From Symbiodinium natans (taxonomy: Eukaryota; Sar; Dinophyceae; Suessiales; Symbiodiniaceae), in assembly GCA_905221605.1 (NCBI GenBank), contig CAJNDS010000913.1, positions 704,836 to 768,835 on the forward strand: a DNA stretch of 64,000 nucleotides. Reading direction: 5' to 3'. The translations under genes were made by a program, and so were the position numbers. Positions 23,901 to 32,269 of this stretch are shown here, one piece after another. Within the stretch, counting starts at the first letter, position 1. Each line of letters starts with the position of its first letter. The notes below the pieces were generated by a model. That model did not search any database. It was given only the letters and a program-made list of their open reading frames with translations, and was not told the DNA's origin.

Positions 23901-26055
23901 GCGAAACGACGTTCAACTGCACTGCGCTCTCGGCTCGAAGCTTTACTGTGTTGTTTGGTGGTCTCGCCTTCGAGGTTCTGAGCTTCCCCGCCCCCCCCCC
24001 CCCCCCCCCCGCCCAAACAAAAAAAAAGAAAAAGAAAACCTGCTTGCAACTGTTGTGCCAGAAGAATGGTGAACAGGCACGAAACAGCACAATGAAGTTA
24101 CCAGACTTTCGGGAGGGTGGCAGATCTCTCTGTAGTCTACTGGAACATGGCCGTCTGAACAGCAGACCCGAGGCTTGCGCTGAACTACACGGAGCGGCCC
24201 ACTCTGAATAGCATTGAGACCATGCTCAAGGCCAGTGGACACTAGCAATCCACGAGGGGTTTAGGGTTTGGGGTTTAGGGATACAATAACTTGGGATGTT
24301 CCCCCTTAAACTAGAGAATCTCGGGTACCATTCAGCCCAATGAAGGACTGTTAGTACAAGGGGGAGCATCCCAAGATCCAAGAGGCACAATTTGCACAAT
24401 AACTTTTCTGGGGGGTAGTACATAATATACATAGTAGCCTTTCTGGGGGGGTGTGGCGTCAGATCCGCATGCAGAGTAGAAAGTAGAATCTTTTGATGCG
24501 CTTGTGCAAAGATGAGTGGAAAGCTCGAGGCCTCATCAAAACTTTCCCGGGGGGGGGGGGGGGTCGGAGGGAGAGGCAACTTTCGGATTTTTTGGGGAAG
24601 GGCCCCGTAGCCGAATTGCACGCAATGAAGGAGAGAGTGGGTCTGCCAAAGTCGCACGCAACATCCGCCAAGCCCAGAAGCCCAAGCCCGGAGAAATCCT
24701 AAACCCTAGACACGCAAATCGAATGTTAGGGGTTGGGTTAGGTTGGGTTAGGTTGGGTTAGGTTGGGTTAGGTTGGGTTAGGTTGGGTTAGGTTGGGTTA
24801 GGTTGGGTTGGGTTGGGTTGGGTTGGGTTTGGGTTTTGGGGGGGGGGGGGGTTTGGGCTAGGCTAGGTTGGGTCTTCGGATGCAGGTCGGGACTCAGGTC
24901 TTCGGATTTCAGGGTTTCGGCTGTCTGGATTTTATTCTTCCTTGGACTTACATGGACTTGCATGAATGTTGATTGGCGCCTTGCTGTGTTCCGACTCGCC
25001 GTTTCCCTGTCTTACGACTCGCCCTTTTGCTTTACGACTCATGTGCGCACGATTCGCCAGTCACCCCGCGCCCTTGTACCTTTTCCCCGCCTTCCACTTC
25101 CTTCATCGCGAGTATGGGGGGGGCTGGGCAGCCGCCTTTCGTCGGCCACCCAGAAGGTAGGGAGTTTCTGCACAACTTTCAACGGGTGGGCTGAAGTTTG
25201 ATGCCGTTCGGAGGGTCTTCCCTCGGTAATCCTGCGTCCAGGACATCATCCTCGAAGAGCTCAAGGCGGAGGACGAGCGGGACGAGCGGAAGGCGGGCGA
25301 CGTTCCTGGTGTTATATTCTGCTGTTTGCTTCAGGACCCCCCCCCAACAAAAATGGAAGAAGAATCCCTATAGTACCCTTATAGGAAGAGTATTCTAACT
25401 TTTTTTGGAGGTTCTTAAGCAATTAGCAGTCTTCCCGCGGAACATGATGAGCACACTACAAGAGGGCAAACTTGAAGGGAAGGCATCTTGAAGGTATATT
25501 GAAGGTTTCAAGGGTTTCAAGGGCGAAAGGGCGCAGTTCTTGAGATCAAATCACACTGGCAGAGTCACAGCCTCTGGCAGTTGTTGAACCGGAATGAGAC
25601 TAACGTAGGAGCTCACTCCGCAGCATATGGCACATCGAACCAAAAGGGTGACAGCGTTCTTTCGCTGGCAAGGGGGCTGTTTCATCATCATTGTGGCACA
25701 GCAGAAGGAGAGGCGGTATCACGTCTCAGCACATGAACTGAATGCAGGGCATGAGCCGCACATGGGGTGGCAGGCACGATATCAACTGCTATGATCGCGC
25801 CACGCGGAAACAGCCACTACATTATATACTCGGACTGTTGTACTGTGTTCCCTAATCCCGAAACCTTGAACCCTAAACCCTCCACATAAGAAAATCTAAA
25901 CCCTAATCGCCCAAACAAACCACCTATATAAGCGCCCTGCTGTACTTCGTTTGACCTCCCAGGTGTTGGCAATGCTGGATGAGACCCCCACAGAACGTGG
26001 CGCGAGCGTTGCCAAGCCGAAGCCGGTCTGCGGAGCAGGGGAAAGACGGCTGATA
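17215..26055 (+). CDS. Ser/Thr protein kinase gene, multi-exon
   Basis: Reading exons in order reconstructs a kinase catalytic domain. The landmarks are the Gly-rich loop LGEGGYGKVF (17,229), the VTVKL lysine and REIEL helix-C glutamate (17.5 kb), and the hinge MPLMNGGELYEL (18,454). They continue with the catalytic loop HADLKPENVMLN (20,461), DFG (21,889), GTPAYVPPEA and DVWALGVIL (23,349). Reading phases agree across the introns proposed below. Donors used are GT, GC and GA with AG acceptors, a mixture known from dinoflagellates. The catalytic Asp, Asn, DFG Asp, Lys and Glu are present, so the enzyme looks active, but HRD is HAD (a non-RD kinase). Introns hold telomere-like arrays, microsatellites and MITE-like elements. 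The N-terminus and the exons after 25.2 kb are not resolved. It most resembles CAMK-type kinases by motif style; the substrate is unknown. Confidence 0.8.
17452..17569 (+). CDS. Kinase exon: VxVK lysine and helix C
   Basis: It begins after CCTTTAG. The encoded segment includes CGSAEDYVTVKLVAEKSDDV and then LREIELT, giving the ATP-binding Lys and the helix-C Glu. The phase matches the preceding GT-AG intron. The proposed donor is GC at 17,570. Confidence 0.75.
17831..17914 (+). CDS. Kinase exon: beta-4/beta-5
   Basis: It encodes GVSEFCLSSLGSPTIPSFVD and then APEGYWI, the stretch before the hinge. Ending at a GA donor (17,915) joins it in phase to the next exon as ...YWIMMPLMNGGEL. Confidence 0.65.
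18453..18488 (+). CDS. Kinase exon: hinge and helix D start
   Basis: It begins after AGTGTAG and encodes MPLMNGGELYE, subdomain V. The proposed GT donor is at 18,489. The join to the next exon gives a short helix-D region, so a further small exon may be missing. Confidence 0.65.
19225..19316. repeat. CCCTAAA-type degenerate repeats
   Basis: CCCTAAACC and CCCCAAAACC variants. Confidence 0.85.
19422..19558. repeat. TTTAGGG telomere-like array
   Basis: About 19 copies, opposite in strand to the tract 100 bp upstream, so the two face each other as a large imperfect inverted repeat. Confidence 0.95.
20391..20511 (+). CDS. Kinase exon: helix E and catalytic loop
   Basis: It encodes RRLSLFRDAVKGVAAFHAQT, then GFLHADLKPENVMLNCRGPL. 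The catalytic Asp and Asn are intact; the Arg of HRD is Ala. A GC donor at 20,512 joins it in phase to the DFG exon. Confidence 0.85.
20938..21012. repeat. TA/TATC microsatellite
   Basis: TA runs with an internal TTTATCTATC stretch, inside a kinase intron. Confidence 0.9.
21142..21195. repeat. Short TTTAGGG tract
   Basis: Seven copies directly before the CTTCCCTC array. Confidence 0.9.
21207..21675. repeat. CTTCCCTC octamer array
   Basis: About 58 copies of the 8-mer TCCTTCCC with only two or three base changes, inside a kinase intron. Minus-strand frames encode only Gly/Arg/Glu/Lys runs. Confidence 0.97.
21706..21793. mobile_element. MITE-like element in a kinase intron
   Basis: It starts TTGGGATGTTCCCCC and ends TAAATCCCAA, with the family's AAGGACTG motif near the right end. 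The right terminal repeat has lost its GGGGGAAC part. Confidence 0.5.
21877..21946 (+). CDS. Kinase exon: DFG and activation loop
   Basis: It begins after CTCTCAG and encodes PLLEDFGLACDMKDPEDSLR, then KLS. A GA donor at 21,947 makes the next junction read KLSGTPAYVPPEA, the expected P+1 loop sequence. Confidence 0.85.
22463..22498 (+). CDS. Kinase exon: P+1 loop and APE motif
   Basis: It begins after TACGCAG and encodes TPAYVPPEALL; PPE stands in the APE position. The proposed GA donor is at 22,499. Confidence 0.8.
22541..22861. repeat. TTTAGGG telomere-like array
   Basis: More than 40 copies in two runs separated by GGCTTGTTGC. It lies inside a kinase intron. Confidence 0.95.
23323..23374 (+). 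CDS. Kinase exon: subdomain IX
   Basis: It begins after CTCTCCAG and encodes AALGSPKRDVWALGVIL. The structural Asp of DVW is present. A GT donor at 23,375 leaves two bases, which join to the next exon. Confidence 0.85.
24290..24375. mobile_element. Intact 86-bp MITE-like element
   Basis: Near-perfect terminal inverted repeats CTTGGGATGTTCCCCCTT and AAGGGGGAGCATCCCAAG enclose about 50 bp. The same ends occur at 14,855, 21,706, 27,699, 27,907 and 62,542. No target-site duplication is obvious. Confidence 0.75.
24728..24850. repeat. GGTTGGGTTA decamer array
   Basis: Ten-base repeats pass into GGGTT pentamers and a G run. Confidence 0.93.
25113..25156 (+). CDS. Kinase exon: subdomain X start
   Basis: It begins after CATCGCGAG and encodes MGGAGQPPFVGHPE before GTAGGG. 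In phase with the previous exon it gives GVILLMGGAGQPPFVG, as expected after subdomain IX. Confidence 0.6.
25237..25310 (+). CDS. Possible kinase exon, helical acidic/basic segment
   Basis: After GCGTCCAG the frame reads DIILEELKAEDERDERKAGD. It looks coding, but its phase with the PPFVG exon does not match directly, so an intervening exon or another gene is possible. Confidence 0.35.
25963..26055 (+). CDS. Possible kinase C-terminal exon (subdomain XI-like)
   Basis: After CCTCCCAG the frame reads VLAMLDETPTERGASVAKPK. This resembles the LLxxxPxxRxS stretch of subdomain XI. The join is unresolved. Confidence 0.4.
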
Positions 26056-27179
26056 TATGTAAATTATGTATAGAAGAGAGAGAGATATGTATATCTATAT
26101 GTATGGAATATGTATATATATATATAGAATTATATGTAAACATGTATATATGCATCTATGTATACATGTATATGTGTGTGTTATAAACATGTCGCGGAAC
26201 TGCAACAGAGCCATATCGGAGGCTGCAGCGCTATCGGCTGTAACGGGAGCTGTAACGGGAGCTGTAACGGAGCCGCGGCAGAATGCAACAAGGGTAATCC
26301 ACGTCATGACTTAGGGGTGCAGATGTGGGGGTTGGGTTCCTTCCCTAGCCGCTTTCCCTTTTGAGGACTTTGGAAGCCGTGCAGCTTCTGCAGATAGGTA
26401 GTATCGAGCAGTTGTGCTGTTGAGCTATGAGAAGAAGCTTTTGTTTTTCGGATTTTCGGCCCCGTGAAGTCTACATTGGAAAGGTGTCGCACACAAAAAG
26501 AGCTGGGTGCAAGTCTCTCGCAGCCACCACCAAGATTTCTCCCATCCGCAGAAGCTTTGAATGCAGCGCCCAACATCCGAAATGGAGGTTTCCGACAAGA
26601 GGGGTACCCTTTTTTTGCGGGTCCTTTTTAAGGGGAGTCTATTCCATTTGGGGTCTCAAAGGGGTACCTCTATGTAGGGAAATACCCAAATAAAACAAGC
26701 CCTGCAACACCCGAGATCTTCAGCCTCCGAAGCCAAGAGCCTTCTGAAAGTATGCGCAGAGGTTTCTTCTAGAGAAGTGATACCTCCATCGCCTGAAGCA
26801 GCGAAAAAACATGTAAGCCCTCTAGGGGTAAATTTTATGAGAGCTAAGAGAGAAGTTTCAGGTTTTTTTTCGGAAAATTCCGGGCTTCCAAAGCTCTGAG
26901 GAAATGCCTCTCGCAGAGCCTTGGCCTTTCCAGCACCTGTGTGGATTTTGTTCAAAAACTCGAAAAGCCCGAAACCCAAAATCCCTAAAAGCACTAAAAG
27001 CCCTAAAGCCCCCCTAGATCCGAAAACCCTCAATGCCCCAAAAGCCTTCAAAACCTTCAAAATCGTCAAAACCCTCAAAACCCTCAGGACCCTCAAAAGC
27101 CTCAAAAACCTCGAAAACCATCAAAAACCCCTCAAAACCCTCAGAACGCTCAACAACCCTCAAAACGCTTGGAATCCCC
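26056..27179. other. No gene recognised; small repeats
   Basis: A TA-rich stretch (26,056-26,170), three copies of a 12-bp GGGAGCTGTAAC repeat (26,235-26,270) and a CCCTCAAAA-like run (27,040-27,170). Frames here show no domain. Confidence 0.4.
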
Positions 27180-27270
27180 AGCTCAGGTCTGATGCGGCGC
27201 AGGTGCTTGAAGCGAACCCAGAGCTCAAAGCCGGCAAGCAGCTGCTGGGGCTGCCAGAAGCTTCGTTTTT
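27180..27270 (+). CDS. Exon-like open stretch, function unknown
   Basis: After TCCCCAG the frame reads LRSDAAQVLEANPELKAGKQ and then LLGLPEAS, a plausible helical segment. It may be a late exon of the kinase gene or a separate gene. Confidence 0.35.
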
Positions 27271-27279
27271 TAAGAACAG

Positions 27280-27598
27280 GATTTAGGGTTTAGGGTTTAG
27301 GGTTTAGGGTTAGGGTTTAGGGTTTAGCGTTTAGGGTTTAGGGCTCAGGGTTTGGGCGGTTTCGGGGGGGGGTTAGCGTTTTGTGGGGTTGAGGTTGTTG
27401 CGGGGTTTTAGGCTTAGGGTTTATAAGGCTTGAAGAACACAGGCTTATGCTGTCCCGCTACAGGAGCATGGAAGCGAGAGTTGGTCAGGGTGTGCTATGC
27501 AGAGGTTGGCATAGTTTAGGGTTTAGGGTTTAGGGTTTAGGGTTTAGGGTTTAGGGTTTAGGGTTTAGGGTTTAGGGTTTAGGGTTTAGGGTTTAGGG
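27280..27598. repeat. Two TTTAGGG tracts
   Basis: Tracts at 27,280-27,345 and 27,516-27,598 with unique sequence between. Confidence 0.93.
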
Positions 27599-27698
27599 AT
27601 GTTGTGAGGGTGCTGTTTGTCGGTCTGTTCCCGCGCCAACCTACAGGAGCCGGTACGGCTAGTGAGCCAGTCCTGGCGAGTTCACTCGCGGATGGTGG

Positions 27699-27770
27699 TT
27701 GGGATGTTCCCCCTGGGTTTCTAGCAGTCCTTAATGGGGATTATAGTACCCCCCCCCCCTCCCCTAGTAT
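27699..27770. mobile_element. Truncated MITE-like element (left half)
   Basis: TTGGGATGTTCCCCCTGG, then AGTCCTTAATGGGGATTA. The right end is replaced by a C run and CCCTAAA copies. Confidence 0.45.
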
Positions 27771-27906
27771 AATCTAAACCCTAAACCCTAAACACTAAAC
27801 CCCAGAAACTACTCAGAGGATTCCGAAATCCGCCGAGGCACCATCGCAGAAGCAGCGCCAGCGGCAGTGAGGAGGCGAAACGAGAGCACTGCACGGACGC
27901 TTAGCA

Positions 27907-28079
27907 CTTGGGATGTTCACTTCCCCCTGGTTTAGGGTTTAGGGTTTAGGGTTTAGGGTTTAGGGTTTAGGGTTTAGGGTTTGGGGCTTCTACTAACAAT
28001 CCTTACAAGGGATGATAATGGGGGGGGGGTTACTACAATCCCCATGAAGGAGTGTTAGTAGAAGGGGGAGCATCCCAAA
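27907..28079. mobile_element. MITE-like element with an internal TTTAGGG tract
   Basis: The left end CTTGGGATGTTCACTTCCCC and right end GTAGAAGGGGGAGCATCCCA flank a TTTAGGG run at 27,931-27,984. Sub-terminal CTACTAACA and TGTTAGTAG are also inverted. Confidence 0.6.
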
Positions 28080-28276
28080 CTTAGCACGTTGAAGCAGGGG
28101 TTTCTGTGGGCTTCGGATGGTTTAGGGCTGCTGTTTTCGGGTTCTTAACAGTTTTGCCTCAAGGCAATGTAGGCCACCATGACGCGCCTGATTTGAGAGA
28201 CCGGCTTGTGACGGTAAAGTAAGCAGCGCGTTGAAAGACAGAGATGCGCAGCCGCACACAATGAGAGCAGTTCGCC

Positions 28277-28388
28277 CTGAACCCTGAACCCTGAACCCTG
28301 AACCCTGAACCCTGAACCCTAAACCCTAAACCCTAAACCCTAACCCCTAAACCCTAAACCCTAACCCCTAAACCCTAAACCCTAAACC
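28277..28388. repeat. CCCTGAA/CCCTAAA tract
   Basis: Six CCCTGAA copies pass into CCCTAAA copies. Confidence 0.93.
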
Positions 28389-28396
28389 GCAGGAAT

Positions 28397-28609
28397 CTGG
28401 TGGTCTCCTTACTTGCCAGAGTTGCTGGGAGTCCAGGGTGGCCCAGCCCAGGACACACCGCGCCCCTTTGCCAACATCCGCAAGTGCGGAATGAAGCGCC
28501 AGGGAAAGCGAAGGGTGTGCTGCATCTTGGCTTTGAGAAACGGGATGAGGAGGAGTTTCTGGGCTGTTTTGGGCCAGGGGGTGTCAATTTTGACCGTTTA
28601 AGGGTCTAA
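28397..28609 (+). CDS. Exon-like open stretch, function unknown
   Basis: The frame contains GVLHLGFEKRDEEEFLGCFG and then PGGVNFDRL, which looks coding in its second half. It directly follows a CCCTAAA tract, as the exon at 61,876 does. No family is recognised. Confidence 0.3.
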   Translation: MVVSLLARVAGSPGWPSPGHTAPLCQHPQVRNEAPGKAKGVLHLGFEKRDEEEFLGCFGPGGVNFDRLRV

Positions 28610-30640
28610 GCATGCACCGAACTTGAATTCGTCTACGTATCCGATACCAGCCTACGAGTTACACTTGTAGAGTCTGGAATGGCAGCCGGATGTATTCTGT
28701 GGCTTGTGCAGAGAACTGTGGATGCCCGAAACTCGGTTTTTGAAGCTTTTCTCACACCACCAGATTTCAGCTGTCGCGTATCTTTGGAAAGGTATTGGGC
28801 GGGCATTGCAATGTGCAACGTGCTTCGCTCAAAACGAGCTTCTTTTCAGTGTCCCGGAGACGCTGTTAGAAGAATTTGCAAGGAACCCACAAGCACACGA
28901 TTCGCATGCTGAGACTGTGTCTTGACTGTGGCTGCTGTGGCAGAGGCTTCAACTGCTTACCTTCAGCTGTCGAGTATGGTAACCCACGTACTCTACGTCT
29001 GCAAAGCGCTTGCAGCAGATCGATTGGCGACCTGCCAAACAAACTCAAAGACAGAAATGCAGCACCAAGGCGTTTGCCATGTTGAGCGCGGTGGCAAAAT
29101 TGTCAACGCACACTTTCCCATGATGGAACCTCAGCAGCAGAGCAAAAGTGCGGGGCCATTTTGCTTGTGTTACCGAGAGGTTTCGTGTCAGCTGGAGAGA
29201 GTGCTTCACGTATCATTGCCTGTTTTTGGCTGATGTTGTTACGGTCTCCTTCTGCTATCCCCAAGCCCTCAACCCTAAATCCTAAACCCGAAGCCCCCAT
29301 CAACAACACACATTCTAGCTTGGACTGGCCTAAGCCCTGAAGAAGGTGGAAAGTCGCAGAGCCCACTACCGGAAAGTCTCCTTGTTTGCCCAAAAAAAAT
29401 TTCCGTCCACGCAGGCGATGAAGCCCTAAGTTGGAAATGGCAGCCAAGGACGAGTGTCTCTGATCCGCCGCGGGCCCTTGTGGGGCCTAGAGCAAAAGAG
29501 GATCCTAGAGCAGAGATGCAGCGCACTAGTCCCATTACAAGACAGGACTGCTGGGGCACCCTAAAGTCTTCCTCCTTTTTAGCAGCAACTTATGGGTTCC
29601 CTTGTAACGCAAGCAACCCCAAACAAGGTGCCCTTATTATTTTAGTATGGTTACTGGGCTACCAAGATAGAGAGAACAGCCCTTTTGCCGCCTCCAACTC
29701 CTTGCTGCACCACCGGATTCTGCTCTTGGGTGCGTACAGCGATTGCAGCCGTCATGTTTGCATCTTGACTTGCTTGTTTTTCTGTTGTTGTCTGTTCTCT
29801 TTATGATCCTTGTCATACTGAGTCATACCACCAATGCTTTCCCCGCGAAGTTTCGGGTCGGTGCGGGGCGGGGGGCCCCGGGGAACGGCGCGGAGCGCCT
29901 GAAGCCCAGAGCGAGGCCGGGACCTTCAAGGCATCTCCTGTCAATGTTAGGGAAACTGAAGAGACCCTGTGGTTTGGGGCTTAGGGCTTAGGGTTTCTGA
30001 GCCGACAGCCTTGAGGTTGCTGTGTCCTTGGCGAATCCCACACCCTTCCCAGCAGTGGCGTTTGTCCTTCAATGCCATCCTCATTGCTGGGTTTCGTGAG
30101 CCCTGCTTTGTTTTCTTCACAACTTGGCTTGGACTTGTTTTGCACAGGGTCCAGAACCTGACCACGGGCCTGGATGGCGGCAGCGAAGCCTTTGCCTAAG
30201 ACTGCTGGTGCAACAAAAAGGAGCAAAAGCAGGTGCTCACCGTAAAGAAAAGACACCGGCTGCCCGTGGTTCCTGCCAGGCCAACCATCAATGCGCACAT
30301 ACCGAAGACGGACATCGTCACGCGCCATAAGGCCGACGCTTCTCGCCTCTCTCTCTATCTCTCTCTTTCTCTTAAGAGTGCCCTTCTCCCCGTCCCCTCC
30401 TTTTCCTGCGTCTCTCTTCTTTGCGGAGACTTGTTGAGACAACTTAATTAGACCATTCTTACAAGAGGAACCAAGTTTGTTCGGATCTTTACTGATTCTG
30501 TACTCTGCTGGCTTAGCTCGACAGGGAACGCACATCAACACAATTCCCATGCCCCCACCGACATGTTTCGCAGGTGATCCGCTTCGGCACGACCAGGAAG
30601 GCCCGAGCTGGGTCAATCCTGACCCAAGCGTGTGCCTACA
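28610..30640. other. No gene recognised
   Basis: Two kilobases of apparently unique sequence with short frames on both strands and a few TTTAGGG-like scraps (about 29,970). I see no domain, RNA gene or structured repeat. Confidence 0.4.
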
Positions 30641-30649
30641 TACATATAT

Positions 30650-30774
30650 ACATTATATATATATATATATATAATATACATAGAATATATAATATAATAT
30701 AATATAATATAATATAATATAATATAATATAATATAATATAATATAATATAATATAATATAATATAATATAATA
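30650..30774. repeat. TA then AATAT microsatellite, left flank of the retrotransposon
   Basis: A (TA)n run is followed by about 19 AATAT pentamers ending directly at the 5' LTR. The same pentamer resumes at 60,341 after the 3' LTR and again ends in (TA)n, so the element sits inside one microsatellite. Confidence 0.95.
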
Positions 30775-30871
30775 TGTGAGCAGGTCTAAGCACGCACGTT
30801 GCATGTGCAGAGCTGCCAGGACCAGTACTGTAGTCTTCTTTGCATGTGTAGGTTTGCAATTCGTTTCAATG

Positions 30872-30887
30872 CCAATTTTGGCTCAAG
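30872..30887 (+). promoter_or_regulatory. Spliced-leader-like sequence in the 5' LTR
   Basis: CCAATTTTGGCTCAAG contains ATTTTGGCTCAAG, the exact 3' 13 bases of the conserved dinoflagellate spliced leader, preceded by GCCA as in the leader but with one extra A. It is followed by TACCG. It could be a fossil leader copied in by reverse transcription or a functional mimic at the transcript start. The same motif is at 60,144-60,159. Confidence 0.7.
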
Positions 30888-30943
30888 TACCGAGCTTGTG
30901 CCTTTGAGCACGGTAGTGTCGTACAGTAGCTCTTAGGTTGCTG

Positions 30944-30962
30944 TGCGGTCCGACCGGACGCA
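30944..30962. repeat. Bulged-G hairpin H1 (LTR)
   Basis: TGCG, bulged G, TCC, loop GACC, GGA, CGCA; an extra G-C pair extends the stem. The 3' LTR copy is 60,216-60,234. Confidence 0.6.
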
Positions 30963-31070
30963 CTCAGGCGTAGCTGCACAAGTGCTTGAACTCGCGAAGT
31001 CGTAAAACAGCGTGACCGGGCTGTGATTGCATTGGCTTAGTGCAAGTCCAGTGCTGGTCGACTTCACAAT

Positions 31071-31088
31071 TGGGGGCTGTTCTGGGAA
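31071..31088 (+). promoter_or_regulatory. Candidate primer-binding site
   Basis: TGGGGGCTGTTCTGGGAA starts with TGG two bases after the LTR, the usual place and start for a tRNA-primer site. I could not match it to a tRNA 3' end, so this is positional evidence only. Confidence 0.3.
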
Positions 31089-31144
31089 ACGTACAGCTCT
31101 TGTGCCTACGGCCCGAGTGGGCAAGCATTGCTTTGCTTGTCTGT

Positions 31145-31166
31145 CGCGGTCCGTGACCTGGACGCG
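31145..31166. repeat. Bulged-G hairpin H2 (leader)
   Basis: CGCG, bulged G, TCC, loop GTGACCT, GGA, CGCG. Confidence 0.65.
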
Positions 31167-31184
31167 TGGACTGTGTGCCACGCT

Positions 31185-31207
31185 TGCGGCCTGTTAACCA
31201 AGGCGCG
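31185..31207. repeat. Bulged-G hairpin H3 (leader)
   Basis: TGCG, bulged G, CCT, loop GTTAACCA, AGG, CGCG. It lies in the first copy of a 42-bp direct repeat. Confidence 0.65.
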
Positions 31208-31226
31208 GCGCTTCGCGTGCCACGCC

Positions 31227-31249
31227 TGCGGCCTGTTTACCAAGGCGCG
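31227..31249. repeat. Bulged-G hairpin H4 (leader)
   Basis: TGCG, bulged G, CCT, loop GTTTACCA, AGG, CGCG. It is the second copy of the 42-bp repeat and ends just before the proposed gag ATG at 31,253. Confidence 0.65.
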
Positions 31250-31252
31250 GCA

Positions 31253-32026
31253 ATGTCCGCAGAGGTAGCAGGTCAGGCCGAGGGTGTCACCCTCCTCGAA
31301 GCTATCGAGGGTGGAGACGTCCCCTATCCCGAGCGGATGAGCTACGTCGCTTGGCTTAAGTGGCGTAGGGAGACTGGCAGCCGTCCGTTGTCCAAGCGGG
31401 ATGGGGTTAGCACTACGCCAGAGCAAGAGGCGGCTCTCTGGCGAAAAGTCATGAAGTTCCTCCATGACGCCGAAGACGAGGACGAGGATGAGGAGGAAGA
31501 AGAAGAGGACTCCGAGCTAGTCCCTGAGGCCTCGGGCGCTGGAGGCGACAGTCCGCCGCGGGTGGACGTCAGCGCCGCGGCTAGGGAGCTGGCCATGGTC
31601 CCTACCGGTGCTGCCTATGCCCCTGCTACGGCACCGGGGTCCCGCCCGGCGGGACCGTCCGGTCCGCCGTCGACAGCAGGTTCGGTGCCAGGCACCGCGG
31701 AGGGCTTGCAGGCGGAGCTGCGCGCGATTTTCCGTCCAGACCAAGAACCGGTCGCGGACTACTTGACGCGCGTTTCGCGGATTGTCCTCGCGCTGAAAGC
31801 GCATGGAGTCACGGTGAGCTCCCGTGACCTTGACGCCTTAAGCACCAAAGCCACCCTCCTTGCGGATGAGTTCTCCAAGATAGGTGGGGACTGGCATCCG
31901 ACAAAGATGGTCCGTCGGCTGCGGACCAGATTCTCGGTCGCGGCTTTGCGCGGTGGCGAGGACCCCGAAGACGCAGAGGAGATTCAGCGTAAATCCAATG
32001 CATCGGGGAGCTTATCCTCGCGCTAG
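31253..32026 (+). CDS. gag: Retrotransposon gag, N-terminal part (copy 1)
   Basis: The start ATG at 31,253 is chosen because the upstream in-frame ATG (31,166) would translate the hairpin-bearing leader. The product opens MSAEVAGQAEGVTLLEAIEG, has an acidic Asp/Glu run near residue 80, a Pro/Gly-rich linker, and a helical segment with DYLTRVSRIVLALKAHGV. A stop ends it at 32,024. Coding character continues in the next frame (EVWSS... AALDRDGD) and returns to this frame near 32,270, so a pair of small indels is likely in this copy. Gag would form the virus-like particle shell. The matching region of copy 2 lies in the gap, so the break cannot be cross-checked. Confidence 0.6.
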   Translation: MSAEVAGQAEGVTLLEAIEGGDVPYPERMSYVAWLKWRRETGSRPLSKRDGVSTTPEQEAALWRKVMKFLHDAEDEDEDEEEEEEDSELVPEASGAGGDSPPRVDVSAAARELAMVPTGAAYAPATAPGSRPAGPSGPPSTAGSVPGTAEGLQAELRAIFRPDQEPVADYLTRVSRIVLALKAHGVTVSSRDLDALSTKATLLADEFSKIGGDWHPTKMVRRLRTRFSVAALRGGEDPEDAEEIQRKSNASGSLSSR

Positions 32027-32198
32027 GGGGAAAAGAAAGCTCGAGCCAAGAGAAGGTTTGGAGCTCCCCGTCCGATGTGCCAGTTGAAGCCGTGGGGCCG
32101 CGTTCCCCAGGGCTCCCACAGCCTGCGACTGCAAGTGGGTTGGGGGTAGGTTTGGACCGTGGAGGTTTGCACACTGCCGAGGTTGCAGGTGGTCCTTC

Positions 32199-32220
32199 CG
32201 CGGCCCGTGACCTGGGCGCG
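32199..32220. repeat. Bulged-G hairpin H5 (gag)
   Basis: CGCG, bulged G, CCC, loop GTGACCT, GGG, CGCG. It lies in the gag segment read in the shifted frame. Confidence 0.65.
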
Positions 32221-32269
32221 ACGGACGGCGATTCCCCTTTGCGCGCGAAGCTTGCGGCGCTGGATCGAG

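Larger units (their letters stand above)
23375..25112 (+). other. Kinase intron
   Basis: It contains a CTTGGAGGTT inverted-repeat relic (from 23,660), a C run (23,990-24,011), the intact MITE-like element 24,290-24,375, a G run (24,548-24,564) and the GGTTGGGTTA repeat array. Confidence 0.5.
30775..31068 (+). repeat. 5' LTR
   Basis: It starts TGTGAGCAGG and ends GACTTCACA. I found no difference from the 3' LTR at 60,047-60,340, which implies a very recent insertion. It contains a spliced-leader-like stretch and one bulged-G hairpin. No TATA-like box stands out. Confidence 0.93.

Noticed and set aside
29840-29930. GC-rich patch resembling rRNA or a CpG-rich promoter
   Set aside because: No conserved rRNA motif or second supporting signal could be found.
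30681-30774. CRISPR array or protein repeat
   Set aside because: It is a plain AATAT microsatellite with no spacers.
31166-31252. Upstream ATG at 31,166 as the gag start
   Set aside because: It would translate the duplicated hairpin leader; the ATG at 31,253 follows the leader and opens a sensible protein.
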